From positions 163,115 through 227,114 of the forward strand of contig JAOVVO010000048.1 of the NCBI GenBank assembly GCA_028564675.1: a stretch of 64,000 bases of DNA. The letters are read 5' to 3'. The notes beneath the pieces are model-generated. The model was not told the DNA's origin. It searched no databases and saw only the letters and a list, made by a program, of their open reading frames with translations. Positions 51,522 through 64,000 of the stretch are shown piece after piece; within the stretch, counting starts at the first letter, position 1; the number at the start of each line of letters is the position of its first letter. The translations under genes were made by a program, and so were the position numbers. Origin of the DNA: Onchocerca lupi (Eukaryota > Nematoda > Chromadorea > Rhabditida > Onchocercidae).

Positions 51522-53171
51522 GTAACAGGCGAAAGTAGTTATCAAAGTGAAACTTTTGAAGAATTTAGAAAAACATAATATTGCGACACTTTGAAAACGA
51601 CACCAAATATATTTTGTTGGAAATTCTGCTCTATCCTGTTTGGATCTTAGGGTAACTTCGGCAATTAAAATACCGTAAACAAAGGTTAAGCGAAGTGAGA
51701 GCCACAAAATTCATGTAGTAAGTTATATATTATTATATATAGTTTAATTTATTGTGTCATACATACATTTAACTATCAAGATGACACCTATAAAAGATTC
51801 GATGTGTTGAACTTCTCTAGATAATTTGATGAATTATAGTTTTCGTAACTAGAAACTTTCCAAGTTGTACTTTTTTTTTAAATAAGAAATACTTAATGAG
51901 CTTAAAGCAAATTTTTGAATTTTTTGAGATAAGTGAGAAAAGCTGGTAGAACAATATTCGGATATTTCGATAGCTAATATATTTGATTATAATTCAATAC
52001 CGTTAGATAAATAGAACAAAGTCAAGTAATGTTCAAACAAATTTTTGGGCGAAAACGAAAAAAAGCTCTGTAAATAATCAGAGTGAGAAGAAAAGAGAAT
52101 TCTTTTCGAATAAATTTGTTGTATATAAAATGTATAAAAAAAATTAAATGGGTCTAAATTTCATCAAATTACTTTCATTTAAAATAAAGTGGGAAGTTCA
52201 AGCGTTAGGCTATGTCGAAGGTAAGACTATGTTACTAACAGATGCAAAACATATATATATATATTTTCTTGTCTGAATTTTATTGGATGAAATCGACAAA
52301 AGCTTGAGAACTTATCAAATTTACTGTGTTAACAAATTTGTTTTTCGGATGAAATATTTCTTGACTTTCATAGAAGAAAATCAATATATTTGGTAAAAAA
52401 AAATCGAACTGGAAATTGCTAAGCAATTGAAAAAACATTGAAAGAAATAAAAGGAATTGAATAGCATATCTCATAGTTCTCAAAGTTGATTAAGACTAAT
52501 AAAAGAATTACAAGATTAAAAATTAATATATTGCCGAAAGGTATCATGAAACACCATAATCAATAAGTTACATATGACAAATATTCATATATTTTGAATT
52601 GTGGAAATATACTTACAATTAATTCGTCCCCAAAATTATTTTTATTATTTATGAATTTAATCTTGCTTGACACATTATAAGTTAGTATATTATTGAGAAA
52701 ATGATTATTGATTATCATCAAGTTTACTGTACAAGAGTTCCACAAGGGCTAAGCAATAAATTGAGAAAAACTTCATTAGTTCTTCTAATTTTCCATACAT
52801 GAACAAGGTAATCTAGTTTCACTAGATTCTTCAATTCTAATTTTTAATCATATATTATTAGATATATCTTGTTGTTAACACCTTTTAGAAATGGTAGTAG
52901 GATAAATCGATCCGAACTTCATTGAGTTTATACTAAACTACAATCCTTGTTATCACTGTTATTAATGAATGATATTTTTCCATGCTATGATTTAAGCAAA
53001 TTTCGAAAATTATGATGAAATCTGAATTATTAAGTAATAAAAAATAAATTAATGTGAATAAAATGATACAAATGATACATAGAAAGTAGCGATCGAAAAT
53101 TTCATTTTACAAAAAAAATTTTTTCTCTTTATTTTTTTGTTTTTTTCTCCCTGAATAGTTTTTGTTTCTCA
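51522..53171. other. Intergenic AT-rich region
   Basis: Nothing gene-like was found. A short (AT)n run lies at 52251-52263. The minus-strand open stretches here have no splice borders. Confidence 0.55.
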
Positions 53172-54180
53172 TTACACATTGCAAGATCCATGCTTATTTC
53201 CCAATTTACCGAACGCGTTATTTTTGAAGGAACCAAAACCACGTCGAATACCGTAATTCATTGATTTCGTTCGACTGACACTTTTCTTCACTGGATTTAA
53301 AGGTTAGGTATCGTAAGTGTCGTAATGCGCGCCGTATCCTGAGCTATCATTACATGATGATGCGGAGCTTGTTTCGGAATTGAATTAATTGAAATTTTTC
53401 TGGAAAAGAATCAATTGGTGTGATTGCTTGAGAAGACTTGATTTCAAAATTTCCGAAAGTTTCAACAGTTTTCCAATAATTTGAATATATTATGATTATT
53501 GAAATAAATCAATGACCAGTGGTTTGAAAAAAAGTTAGTGATCTAGCAACTAAATATATTTGCTGAGTAATATTTTTGAATATACAAATTAAATTAATCA
53601 AACTGCTCAATTTTCATCAAATCATTAAATTAATTTGAATTAAATAATTGACATCGAACTAATTAAAGAAAACAAATTAAACGATCGAGATAATTAATGA
53701 AAAATATTTAATGATGTTATGATTAAATAAAAACTGAAAAGGCATATTAAATATATTTTAATATGCCAACATTTCATAATAAATAATCATTATTCATTTA
53801 ATTAAAAAATCGATTTATTTCATCGAAAATAATTTGTAAATAAGAATTAACTTTTAAATAAAATTAGATAAAAAGTTAATATGTTAAAATATAATGAAAT
53901 TTTTGAATAAAAAAAATTTATACCAAATATTGATCAAGCAAAATGATATGAAAAATAACGAATAATAGTGATGAATGGAGATAATCAATATTTGAATAAA
54001 CTGAACAATAAAAATTTATATCTTACTTCGATGAAATAAATGATTCAATTTTGCCATCACCACAAATATCCCTTCGAGTTGGCATATCTTCGTAAAATCG
54101 CGGTGTTGATCCAGTTGTTTTTGTAGCTGATAATAAGACTGTTGAACTGCTGTAGTGAATTGGCGATTTCTGAAGTTGTA
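53172..54180 (-). CDS. Terminal exons of an unrecognised gene
   Basis: Two minus-strand exons join in phase: 54180-54027 (QLQKSPIHYSSS, FYEDMPTRRDICGDGKIESF) and 53399-53297, ending IAQDTARITTLTIPNL then TAA. A possible third exon, 53290-53172, is preceded by an AG after a potential 63-base intron. It reads KKSVSRTKSMNYGIRRGFGS then FKNNAFGKLGNKHGSCNV and a stop, and looks strongly coding. However, the frame that would reach it is blocked by a TAA in the exon starting at 53399. No 5' exon was found. The next minus-strand gene, at 55582-56039, ends with its own stop, so a link to it is not supported. Function is unknown; the basic Gly/Phe-rich tail has no family I can name. Confidence 0.45.
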
Positions 54181-55581
54181 CTAAAATTAAAAAAATTATT
54201 TTATTGGAAATTTTAGAACAAATAAGAAATAAATGGAAAATAATTCAAATCATGTATATGATGAATATTCTTTTATGTTGAAAATATGATACTGTGTTGA
54301 AAAATTAATTTAAATATTGAAAAGAATTTTAACAATGAATTTCCAATTTAGAAAGTTACTAAAAGGAAGAACTATAATTCTGATGAACTTGCTGAAATAC
54401 TTCTTTTTTCCTAGCTGCAAGATTAAAGGAAGAAAATATGAAACTCGAATTTTATGAAATATGAAGAAAAGTAGATCAAAAATTCCATGATGTTTCATTT
54501 TTTTTAGTAATTTGAAATGTGTGGAGAGAAAAAAGAAGCTCGAACTTTTGAAATGATTTACCAGTCTAAACATTCATTGTTTTTGAAATTGTTTGGTTCG
54601 ATTTCTTTCTAATTTATGTCTATTATATGTGAAAACTTTTTACAATTTTATAAAAAAAATTTGTTTGAACCCAAGTACTGCAATAACTTTTGATAAATTT
54701 CTTATTGATTGGATACAGAAAAATATTTTAGCATGGATAGTTGTAAAATTTCTCAAATTTTTCAAAATCAATTTTAATACCCCATTTTTTTTTCATTTTT
54801 AGTTTTTTATCGTATTTTCATTATTTTCATTTTTCATCTTTTCATGTATGTATACACATATACATATCATTTTTTCTTTTTTTTTTTTTAATTCTATCAT
54901 ATTTTCATTATTTTACAGTTCATTTTTGTAAATTTTAATCCCCAATTTTGAATTGAATATTCATTTAAGAAGAATAAATGATTTGATATTGCAAAAATTA
55001 AGAAAATTTTCGAATTTTTTTCTCGATTGCTTTATTTTAATTGTTTCCTGAATTAATTGGCAATTTGAATAAATACGATGCAATCAAAGTTTTTGTCCTA
55101 ATTTTCTCTCATTTTTAATTTCATAATCGAATATGGGGATGTAACATAGAGACAATAACTAGAAAATTTTATCCCTCTTAAACAAATTACAGCGATCAAT
55201 TGCATTCTTTAACAAAAAAATTTTGTTCTTTAACGAAATATTCTTTACCAAATAAATTTTCTTCCAAGAAAGATTAGAAAAGCAATGAAAAAAATTACAG
55301 GAGTTTAAAAGTTATTCATAATAGAATTAATATGATACTACAGTAATTCATCGATGATGATCATATTTTATTTTTATGTTAATGGTAGAATCAAATTTAA
55401 AGCTATATAAAAAAATCAATTATAAAATTATATAACAAAATAAATTAAAAAAGTATTTAACAAATAAATTACGAAATTATTTAACATAGAAATTGCAAAA
55501 CTATTTAACAAAATAAATTATTAAAAAATTTTTTTGTTGAAGTCATTCACTCGCATCACCAATGCGGTTTGGAGAATTCTT
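54181..55581. other. AT-rich region between two small minus-strand genes
   Basis: Very AT-rich with T and A runs, plus repeated TTTAACAAAATAAATTA-like phrases at 55420-55530. I see no splice-bounded coding block, although a missing 5' exon of the gene at 53172-54180 could be here. Confidence 0.5.
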
Positions 55582-56039
55582 TTAGGGATGATTTTCTTTG
55601 TCCGAATCATTCGAAGAATAAATTCCCGAATCTGTTAAATTTTCTTTCTTTTGCCGTCGACGCCGAATTTCCGCTCTGATCAATTCCTATAATTTTGGAA
55701 AAAAAAAACGATTAGAAGCAATTAAACTGCAAAAATATCAAAAAAAAAAAAAGAAAAATGATATTAACTGATTACATTACATGCAATTCCAACTTTTGAA
55801 CAAATCATTATTTTAATCAAAATTTCGTTTATTATATTTTAGAAATAACTAACAAATTCCAGTAACCATCTTCTCATTTCGTCTTCTGCTTCGTTACGTC
55901 GTTTTCGTGCATCACACGAGCAATTACGTGAACAATGCGGCGTTGACGTAAAACTTCTTTGATGCAGAGGTGGTTCGGGACGTCTGCATTTTGATGCGTC
56001 TGGTGTTCTGCTTCCAGGATGCTGCTCAATTCCCTTCAT
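55582..56039 (-). CDS. Small basic protein, unrecognised
   Basis: Two exons: 56039-55854 and 55686-55582, joined in phase 0 through a GTTAGT donor and a TTATAG acceptor, giving 96 residues from the first ATG. The frame stays open a little upstream of that ATG, so more 5' sequence may be coding. Exon 1 encodes a Pro/Ser/Arg-rich part with a CSRNCSCDARKRR cluster. The join makes a long amphipathic, very basic helix (EDEMRRWLLEFELIRAEIRR, RRQKKENL). The end, SGIYSSNDSDKENHP, is acidic and polar. A KEN sequence occurs twice (KKENL, DKENHP), and KEN boxes are APC/C degrons in some proteins, but this may be chance. I do not recognise the family. Confidence 0.6.
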
Positions 56040-56592
56040 TGATATCTTATTAAATCTTACGAGAAGTACAAATATGACACTATGAATGACTTCTATTTTT
56101 TTTAGTAATAAATCTAAGCAAGCTTGGATTCTATTTAACTCGAAACTCCTGCCTATCTCAGGTATTTTGATGGTCAGTGCTCCGCCTTCAATTTGTTTTC
56201 AAGCGATAACATTTGATCTCATATATATTTTCTCAAATCGATGATCCAAAGAAGGAGGAGATAATGTCCATCTGCTTGATGAAAGGAAGTTAAATTGTCG
56301 TTCAACTAACAGATATGGCGATTATGACCTGATCTCTTGACCAGAAGAGTTCTTGAAATCGTCAAATATAATTAACTCATCGTGAATTTTATAATCCTTT
56401 CGATGATGAATTACAATGGTAGAAACTAAAACTGCTGCAATATGAAGAAATATGAAGTGACTTCAATTATTCTCTTCATGGGAATTAACATTTAATTAGG
56501 TAGATTTGAAATATGAAATTGTTGAGCAAACACGTATTTAAATACTAAATATCATCAATGCATTCATTTATATCGTACTGAAAATCACACAC

Positions 56593-56632
<40 letters not shown>

Positions 56633-59600
56633 GAAAACACAAATCGAAGACTGCAAAATATCATAAACATCCCATGAATAATTGATCATAAGTCAATTCC
56701 CCAAAGGAATTGATTTTCTTCATTTATTCATTAAATTAATAGTAGTTCTGGAATCAGAACTATGAAAGTTTTGATAAAAGATTTTGAGAAAATGAATTAC
56801 TAATTCAATGCAATCATCTTTGACCGCTTTTTTTAGCCATTTCAATTAAAATTGGAATTGATATTAGAAGCAAAGTATGTCCCATAAATGCAATCCTATT
56901 AATAGTATGATGATAAAAGTGATAATGATTTGCTTACTGAAGAAATAATCAAAAATTATCGAATTTTCGGGAGTTTGGAATTGCATAACTTCCTTTAGCG
57001 ACTTTCACTTTCATATAGTATATAAATATAAATTTTGTCCATAAATTCTCCCCTAAAAAATTTTTTTCTTGAAAATGGAACTTTCTCCAAATCTATTGAA
57101 AAAAGAGAGAGAGAAGGAGAAAGAGATCTATTCTATCTAACAGATTTTTATCTTAAAATAAAGATTTTAAGCGTAAAAAATAAGAATTAAAGAGTTTTTC
57201 ATTTAGAAATAAAAAAGAAAAAAAAAGAAGTGTCAAAATTACGATTCAGCAACAAAAATAACAAAGATCCAACCAAAATAAGCAAATAAATTGAAACAAA
57301 CATACTAATTTGATCCAAAGTCACGCCGTAGAACGTATATTTTGAGTAGTTGCTATAAAATTAATAGCTCCTAATAAAGAACCATTATCTAAAGTATTCA
57401 AACCTAAAACCGTAGTATCTAAAGACCAGAATTGTCTTGTCATTGTCTTGAATTGTCAACCAGACCTTCAACTCTAGAATTTGATGAAAAGTTTCGTTTC
57501 CTAAACAAAAATTTTAATTCTAAATAAAAAATGTATATCCCATATAAAAAATCAATTTTACCATGATAAAAAATTCTAAAAACTTCATACGAAAATTTAA
57601 ATGCAAATTTTGTGTAACCAAAATCTCAAAACAGCTTCCAGCAAGCAAATTTATATTGCTTTTTGCAGGTGAAAATATTTCACGACTAATATTTGGCTAA
57701 AATACTTCTGGAAATTGAATTTTAAAAATTGTGGTTACTCAAAATATATAAAATGCAATTAATTCAGTTCTTAAAATTAAATATGAATTTCACGATACAG
57801 GATATAAATACATGAATTTTATTAATTATTTTCTTCAAATTTTATTGCTGATCCTGCTGTATCATTAAGCTATGCTACTCTCTCAGTGATAGAAAATTTG
57901 AAAAAATTTTGAAGTGTATGATTTAATTTCTAATCTCTTTGTCATTCATCTCACCAAATCAGAAATCTATCATAATGAAAAGATTTCAGAAATCTTTTAA
58001 TACGATCAGAATTCGATCCCTTTATTGCGATTTGGACGATTTGAATATTGAAAATTTTTTAAAAACTTAGCAAGTCTATTCCAACCTTCCAATAATCAAA
58101 GAAGTTTTTTTTTTTTATAAATATTCATTTGAAATAAATGGATTCCTTTTCTCATATTATATTCTAATTGAAGAAAAATAATTAAACCTTTTAAAGCAAA
58201 AGAAGAAAATTAAGCAGCACTAGTTAATAATGAGCTATACATCTGATTTATTTGATTAAATGCCGAATATTTTCATTTTAACCTATTTATTTACCCACTT
58301 AAATTCATTTTCTGTTGAGTTCATTAATTGCTTTTATACTGGCGATATCGAACACCGACAACGGCTACTTCTGAACATTTCATTTATTTTTCTCAGGAGT
58401 TCAAAGGTAAATGCCGCGATTAGTGCAATTTCAATCTAAAAAGTTCTTCAAAATCTGGAAAAAATTTCATAATTGTACAGGAAATTTTCATATCAGTAGT
58501 TCATGGTAGTATTTTCATATCAGTAGCTCATGGTAGTATCAAAGACATATATGAAAAAATTTTTGACAAAATATAGCAAAAGAATTTCAGCTTATAAATT
58601 TTGAATTTTTTCAATAAGATTTTGTTTTCAAACGTAATTAGATGGTAAATTATGATTATCTGGTGACCATCATTCATTCTACTTCTTTTTTTTTTTTTCA
58701 ATCGTTTTAATCGCCGACCTTTACTTGGGAAAATCTTTAAATAATTAAAATACCTTGCCTTAATACTTTGATCTGTTACGTACCATATCTTTTTCTGGAT
58801 ATAAATTTCAATTATATGCAAAAATTTTATGAATTTCATGAAATTTATTAAGATATTGCTGAGATGTAATTATGTTAATAGATAAAAGTGCTTCTTTATA
58901 AACTACAGAAATTGTAAATAAATTTTTAAAAGATTTTATGAATTGAAATAAAGTCAAATACTGCTAAATTAATGGAATGGAAATTCCGGTATCGATTCCG
59001 GATTGCTTTCTATTACAACAGTTTTACTATGCCTAAAGTGCCTAAACTGTAACCTTGTTACTCTAAATTGCGATTGCAAATGCATTCAAATCAAGAATGA
59101 AATATTTAGGTCAAGAATTTCGAAATCGTTTTTTCTCACAGATTAATTAGCAGCCACACCTTAGACTTACTCTCTTCTCTTTTCAAGAAATTGTAAATCA
59201 TTGAGAAACATTGTCGCGTCAACATGAAATGTCACTTCTGCATATTATCCCATAATTACTTGTCGTGCGATTACGAAACAATCCATTTTCAATTATATCG
59301 AATGGATTTGTCGCTGCACTTTTGTTTTGGGCACATCGAGATTTTAGTCAAAACGATTAATTTCAATGTCAGAAATTCAAAATTTATCAGAAATCAAAAA
59401 TGTAATGAATTAAATTGTTGCTTATTTTCGACTTCATTCCAATTCAATTCCAATTAACAGCAACATCTTTTTACTTTTGCAAATGATTCACTGTTCGTTG
59501 ATTACTTATAACTGTTGTAAGTACTTCATTTTATCAACTCAATCAGACAAAGATCATTTTATGGATCAAAATGATTGATTTTATAAGCGTTGCCGTTAAA

Positions 59601-61839
59601 ATTAGAAATAAAATGACATATTCTAAGAACATCTGTTTATCAACAATTTTGGATTGACCTCTGCTTTTTTATCTATGCATTCACTCAAGATAACATTTCA
59701 GTTAATTTGTATTTAATCCTACTAAGTTTGTTTGAATTTAAAAAAAAATTTTTGACTTAAAAAATGGATGAAGATATTCAAGAATTTCATCATAATTCAT
59801 TATATTTAATAATGAAAATAATGCAAATTATTTTCGGAATTCCTTCTATTTCCATGCTCCATACTTTATTCACTACTTGATTGCATACACTTCTGCTCAC
59901 TGAAGTCATTCCCATATATCTTATCAATTTATCAGAATATTTCATTCAACTAAATAATTATTCATTTTGATGTATTTTCTCGATGATATCAATATTATAT
60001 TTAAGAATTGCCATATTTGTAACATATTCAAAGTCAAATATTAAAAGTTAAAGTGAGAAAAAAGTACATAATGTTTTTGTTTACTATCATAGTTACTGTC
60101 CAAATCATACATTGTAATTCATTCTTAAAACGATCATAAAATTTGTTGGAAATCATACTTTATAACCTTTCAATAAATCTTATAGTTTGGAAGTATGGTC
60201 ATAAATTTGTAACTGTCAGATAAATGATTTGATTAGTTTAAAACAGAATTTCACTAAAAGCAAATAAATAAACATAGAATATACTTCATGCATATTTTAA
60301 ATGACATTTTTAGAAATCATTATATATACATTTATTTATTTATTGTTAGATTGATGCAATTAAATGATTCAATTTCCTTTACTGCAAAATCAAAGAATTA
60401 AATACAGGGAATTGAATATAAAAATTGAACTAAATAATGAATCATATATAAGTTATGATTGAAAAGAATGACCGAATAGTAGGACATGTGGGAATTTGAA
60501 CAAAGAATATAGGAAATAAAAAATAATCAAAAATAGGGAATAAAAGAAATTGAAATTATTTCAGTATTCTAAAAAATATAATTATTACATTATCTGAACA
60601 ATACAGGGAGAAAATAAATTGAAATTAACACTAAATGTACAAATTTTAACATTTAATTTAAGCATACTTTTGTTAAAGAATTTTGATTATATTTGCAGCG
60701 TGTGTTAATCTAAAATTTCTTTTTATTTACAAATATTTTTTTAAACTCATTTTCCATGAATCGTTACAGCTTCTCGCATTTTTGCATTGACAAAATCAAA
60801 GATTAACTTTTCAATATAATTTTTCACGACTATTGTGACTGAAAAATTATCAGAAATAATTTTACAATAGCACTTTTGCCGCAATATGGTTTGCAGGAAT
60901 GCTGAAATTTAGAGAAAAACTACTTGAATTTAGAGAATTTTTGGAAAAAAGTGTGTAAGAAGCTGCTATAGAAAAAAATTTCAATCTATTTTAGATCGGA
61001 AATCATTAAATAAATATAGAAGCAGTTAATCCATTAACCTAACTATTGTAGCTAAATCGCCGTTTGAATAAGAAATAAGATAAATAAATATAAGTGTAGT
61101 TTTTCTAGTTCATATTTTAATCCTTATTCGACCCAGTATTGAAGTATTTTTTCCATTAGAATACACCTAAACAAAAAATTCTCATATTCTTTGCAAAGCT
61201 GAACTTTAATCTATGCATTAAGAATTATTCGATTCTTACAGGTAGTATGTTCTGTTATATCTGCTTCATTAAGGGGAAATTTTGCATGCAATGTCAAAAA
61301 TAATGCAATTTCTATTAAAAACCCATAATATTTTTACCCAGCAAGCTATCTACAAATATTTTTTTTGGGGGGTATATTGATACTACTTTTATATACTAAT
61401 TAAGATAATATCCAAGAATAATTACTTCTTTTGAATGCTGGATGTAAAAAAAGTAGAAAAGAAACTTAATAAATGAAGTAAAATTGAGAAAAAACTACAA
61501 AGATAAAAAATAATGGAGCAAATTCAGATGATAATTATGCTTTGAAAAAATATAAAATTAGTAATTCATAATATATGAATATGGACATACCAAATAAAAG
61601 ATATAATCAAAAATATTAGTAAATGGCTGAAGAATTATGATGATGAAAGATGAAAGATTGTTTTTCTCTATTACTAGAAAGTTTATATGTAACATAGCAG
61701 TTTCATTCATTCGCACAATAAGGGCTCAAACAAAAATTGAATATATGGCTACACGAACAACATATGATAACGACCAGTTTTTGAGTAAATTATGAATCAA
61801 TACGTTGGAACTGAATTATTATGGAGCAAACTGCAAGCA
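56040..61839. other. Long intergenic region
   Basis: No supported gene. Features seen are a run of about 31 A at 56594-56624, A/G-rich purine tracts near 57100-57125 and a slightly less AT-rich patch at about 58975-59300. A short direct repeat (ATTTTCATATCAGTAG-TCATGGTAGT) occurs twice at 58487-58538. Open stretches such as 58528-58839 (minus) and 59224-59457 (plus) show no splice borders or known motifs. Confidence 0.6.
56594..56624. repeat. Poly(A) homopolymer
   Basis: An uninterrupted run of about 31 A followed by GAAGAAAAGAAAA. It is the longest homopolymer in the window. Its length is likely to be unstable and could also be an assembly inaccuracy. No retrocopy was recognised beside it. 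Confidence 0.9.
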
Positions 61840-63844
61840 TCACAGGACAACAGAATGAGGTCTTATTTCATGCATTTCAGTACCCGATTCAGGAGCTTGA
61901 AACTGTTGCATCGAAGACAAACCGGTATTATTATGTAAGAGTCCGAATGTTGGTGCATGTACTTCATTGCCAACTTCGATAGCATCATTTGCCATAGAAA
62001 TATTCCGGACAACTTCGCTTCTATATCTTGCGGAAAGTGCCACACTTCCTTGATTATTAACATCTGACCGTACAGCATTCTCGACTTGAGATTGGATGTT
62101 AAGCAGTTCTTCTGCTATTAGATTTTTCAAATCGTCATTACCAACTATTTTCGACAATTGTTCATCTGGAAACAATGATTTCATAACTTTAAAAATACGG
62201 AAAATTTTTAATATTTATAAAAAACGAAAAAAGGAAAATTTTGTCTATTGAAAGACCTCACAGCACGACTATTTTTTGACAGGCTGATTATCTATATTTT
62301 CTAAAATTTTCTTTTAACCCAATCATTATTATTTGCCTGATGGGAAGAAATAAAAAATATGCAATCATTAATTACTTTGGCAACGATTTATTCTTGTGAT
62401 AATCATTTCATTAATAGCATCTTAACCAATTACTGATAAATTCGACTAGTAAAATGAAAAAAAAAAAATCATGAATTTTTAACATGAATTTTTGATCTAT
62501 GTCAAAAAAAAGCAAATTCAACCTAGTAATTCCAGTATTTTTACGATTAATTTTTACGAAGTAAAAACTATAAATAAAATCTTGAACTTACCGACAATGA
62601 AATCAATCCTTCGTTTTACTATACCAACCATCATATCCATATCATTCAATCTCGACTGTAAACACGATACTTGCTCTTGCAAAAGCTCGATTATCTAAAT
62701 GGATCTCAATTATCCAAATGAATCTTGACAACAGAAAACAAAGCTCAAAATTATATCTATAAAATGAACAAAGTGATTAAATACCTGGAAATAACATAGT
62801 CACAATGAGCTAACCTCATTTGAAGCTTTCATAGTCATATGGCTACCTGTGCCATAATTTATTTGCGGACGAATCAATCCTGCAATGCAAAGAATGCATT
62901 ACGAAATGAAGCTGCTTCCATTACTTTTCCAATATTCATATTATATCTCCAGGTTGGGGAATAAAATGACTGACTGATTTGGAAGTTAAGCTAGAGCTAT
63001 TACAGATTTCGACTAAAATTCCGAATTTGACTTATGATAAAGTGCCAAACAGGGCTTTACTGGATATTTCTACATAATTAGATTACACCTCTAATATTTC
63101 CCAATATTAATTTTCAATAAATTTTGAAAACAATTTTAAATTAAGAACCGTGCTATTAAGTTATATTCTAATTACCTTTTTCAACAATGTTACGATCTGA
63201 AAGCGTATCCACAATTTTAGCGACAAATGATTTGGAATCACCATGTTGCTGCTTATTTTCAATAGTATTATACAACATTCTTCCTGGCGATGAGAATTGT
63301 TTTGTTGAATATGTTTGTTTTGATTTTTCCATAACAGTTTTCGTTTCAATTGCACCTTTCGTTCGATTTGGATGTACCATTCCAGTGACTGTTATATTTT
63401 CGAAATTTGTAACATTGAGAGTTTGCGGTGCTTCAAACTTCTGTAAATTTCATAATTTCAAACTTTTGCAGAAAATCATGAATTTCTGAATAAATGACAT
63501 ATAAATTATTAACTTATTGCATAGTTATGCAATATTGCGCATGGTGAGTTGATTTTTTTTATTTGAACACTGCCACTGGGAGGATAAACAAAATGAAAAG
63601 TATTTCTGGCAGAAAAATATATTACACTTGTCAAAAAAACGACTGAACAGTAAATATTTTGAACTAAGTGAATAAATGACGAATCTGTAGATAATAGTGA
63701 TCTAAACAAAAAAGTTATTCTAAGAAAAAAATTATACTTTGGGTGATTTGATATGTAAAGCGTATTGAATTAAGGAATGCGCATCAGCTACTGGTGGATA
63801 ACGCATTAAATATTGTAATGTCGTGCTATAATCTTCATCGATAA
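61840..63844 (-). CDS. TBC1D5-like RabGAP, 3' part
   Basis: Five minus-strand exons agree in phase: 63844-63738, 63440-63176, 62879-62815, 62694-62592 and 62186-61840 (TGA). The first begins mid-codon after TTTTCAG, so the 5' part with the catalytic TBC arginine and glutamine fingers lies beyond 64000. Exon 1 is the end of the TBC domain (LQYLMRYPPVADAHSLIQYA then LHIKSPK). It resembles the TBC1D5 segment in which a short MHYP-type block precedes DVHSLI and an ALxLRDPK motif. After it come a Ser/Lys-rich linker, a short coiled-coil-like stretch (IIELLQEQVSCLQSRLND), LFPDEQLSKIV and a polar tail. Family knowledge: TBC1D5 inactivates Rab7 on late endosomes and works with retromer. The family assignment rests on about 32 residues of the domain. 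Exon structure is well supported. Confidence 0.72.
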
Positions 63845-64000
63845 CTGAAAACATGATCTTAAACTAATATTTATTGAAAGTGTTATGAATATATTATGTG
63901 CAGAAGAACTGATCAATTAAAATTTAAGTACTTTTCAATTTATTCATAATAATAAGTATACAAATATATATATCCTCTTTATGTAAGAAGAACATATATA
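63845..64000. other. Intron of the TBC gene
   Basis: AT-rich sequence upstream (on the minus strand) of the first visible TBC exon, with no open coding block. It is most simply intronic. Confidence 0.55.

Noticed and set aside
58528..58839. 103-codon Lys/Ile-rich open frame on the minus strand
   Set aside because: Its composition is that expected of random AT-rich DNA, with no family motif and no splice or upstream support.
1..64000. tRNA, rRNA or spliced-leader RNA genes
   Set aside because: No B-box-like GGTTCRANTCC with a matching acceptor stem or other convincing RNA signature was found by reading. A covariance-model scan would be needed to exclude them.

Overview
The window looks like nuclear DNA of a nematode, most likely a parasitic spirurid or filarial worm. 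By eye it is strongly A+T-rich. Genes are cut into many short exons (45-350 nt) by AT-rich introns with GT..TTTCAG-type borders, and gene families include GT92 glycosyltransferases and TWK-type K2P potassium channels, both expanded in nematodes. The species call is inference. There are no bacterial operons, ribosome binding sites, CRISPR arrays or recognisable rRNA/tRNA genes. Almost none of the long uninterrupted ORFs is a gene. The real genes were rebuilt here by joining exons whose splice phases agree.

Layout. 311-3446 (+): 3' part of a GT92 glycosyltransferase, 5' end outside the window. 5387-19895 (+): a two-pore potassium channel with an unusually long loop between M2 and M3. The intron splitting its second pore holds a decayed Helitron (about 15595-17504). 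23158-24454 (+): a small secreted cysteine-rich protein. 26777-33491 (-): a complete 12-exon bHLH-PAS gene resembling animal CLOCK/NPAS2, including a C-terminal helix like mammalian CLOCK exon 19. 38715-39612 (-): an unprocessed, decayed phosphatidylinositol transfer protein gene. 41703-43560 (-): a GC-rich, multi-exon C2H2-finger gene with three nonsense codons and a frameshift. 43.8-51.6 kb: coding relics and possible LTR-element debris. 53172-54180 and 55582-56039 (-): small unrecognised exons. 61840-63844 (-): 3' part of a TBC1D5-like RabGAP, 5' end outside the window. The rest is AT-rich intergenic DNA with homopolymers and simple repeats.

The genes do not form one pathway. The channel acts at the plasma membrane, the bHLH-PAS protein is a nuclear transcription factor, and the TBC protein would act on Rab7-type endosomal traffic by family analogy. 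The most notable results are the CLOCK-like gene, three introns that appear to use a GC donor (GCAAGT) in two neighbouring genes, the Helitron inside the channel gene, and the C-to-T pattern of stop codons in the GC-rich zinc-finger gene.
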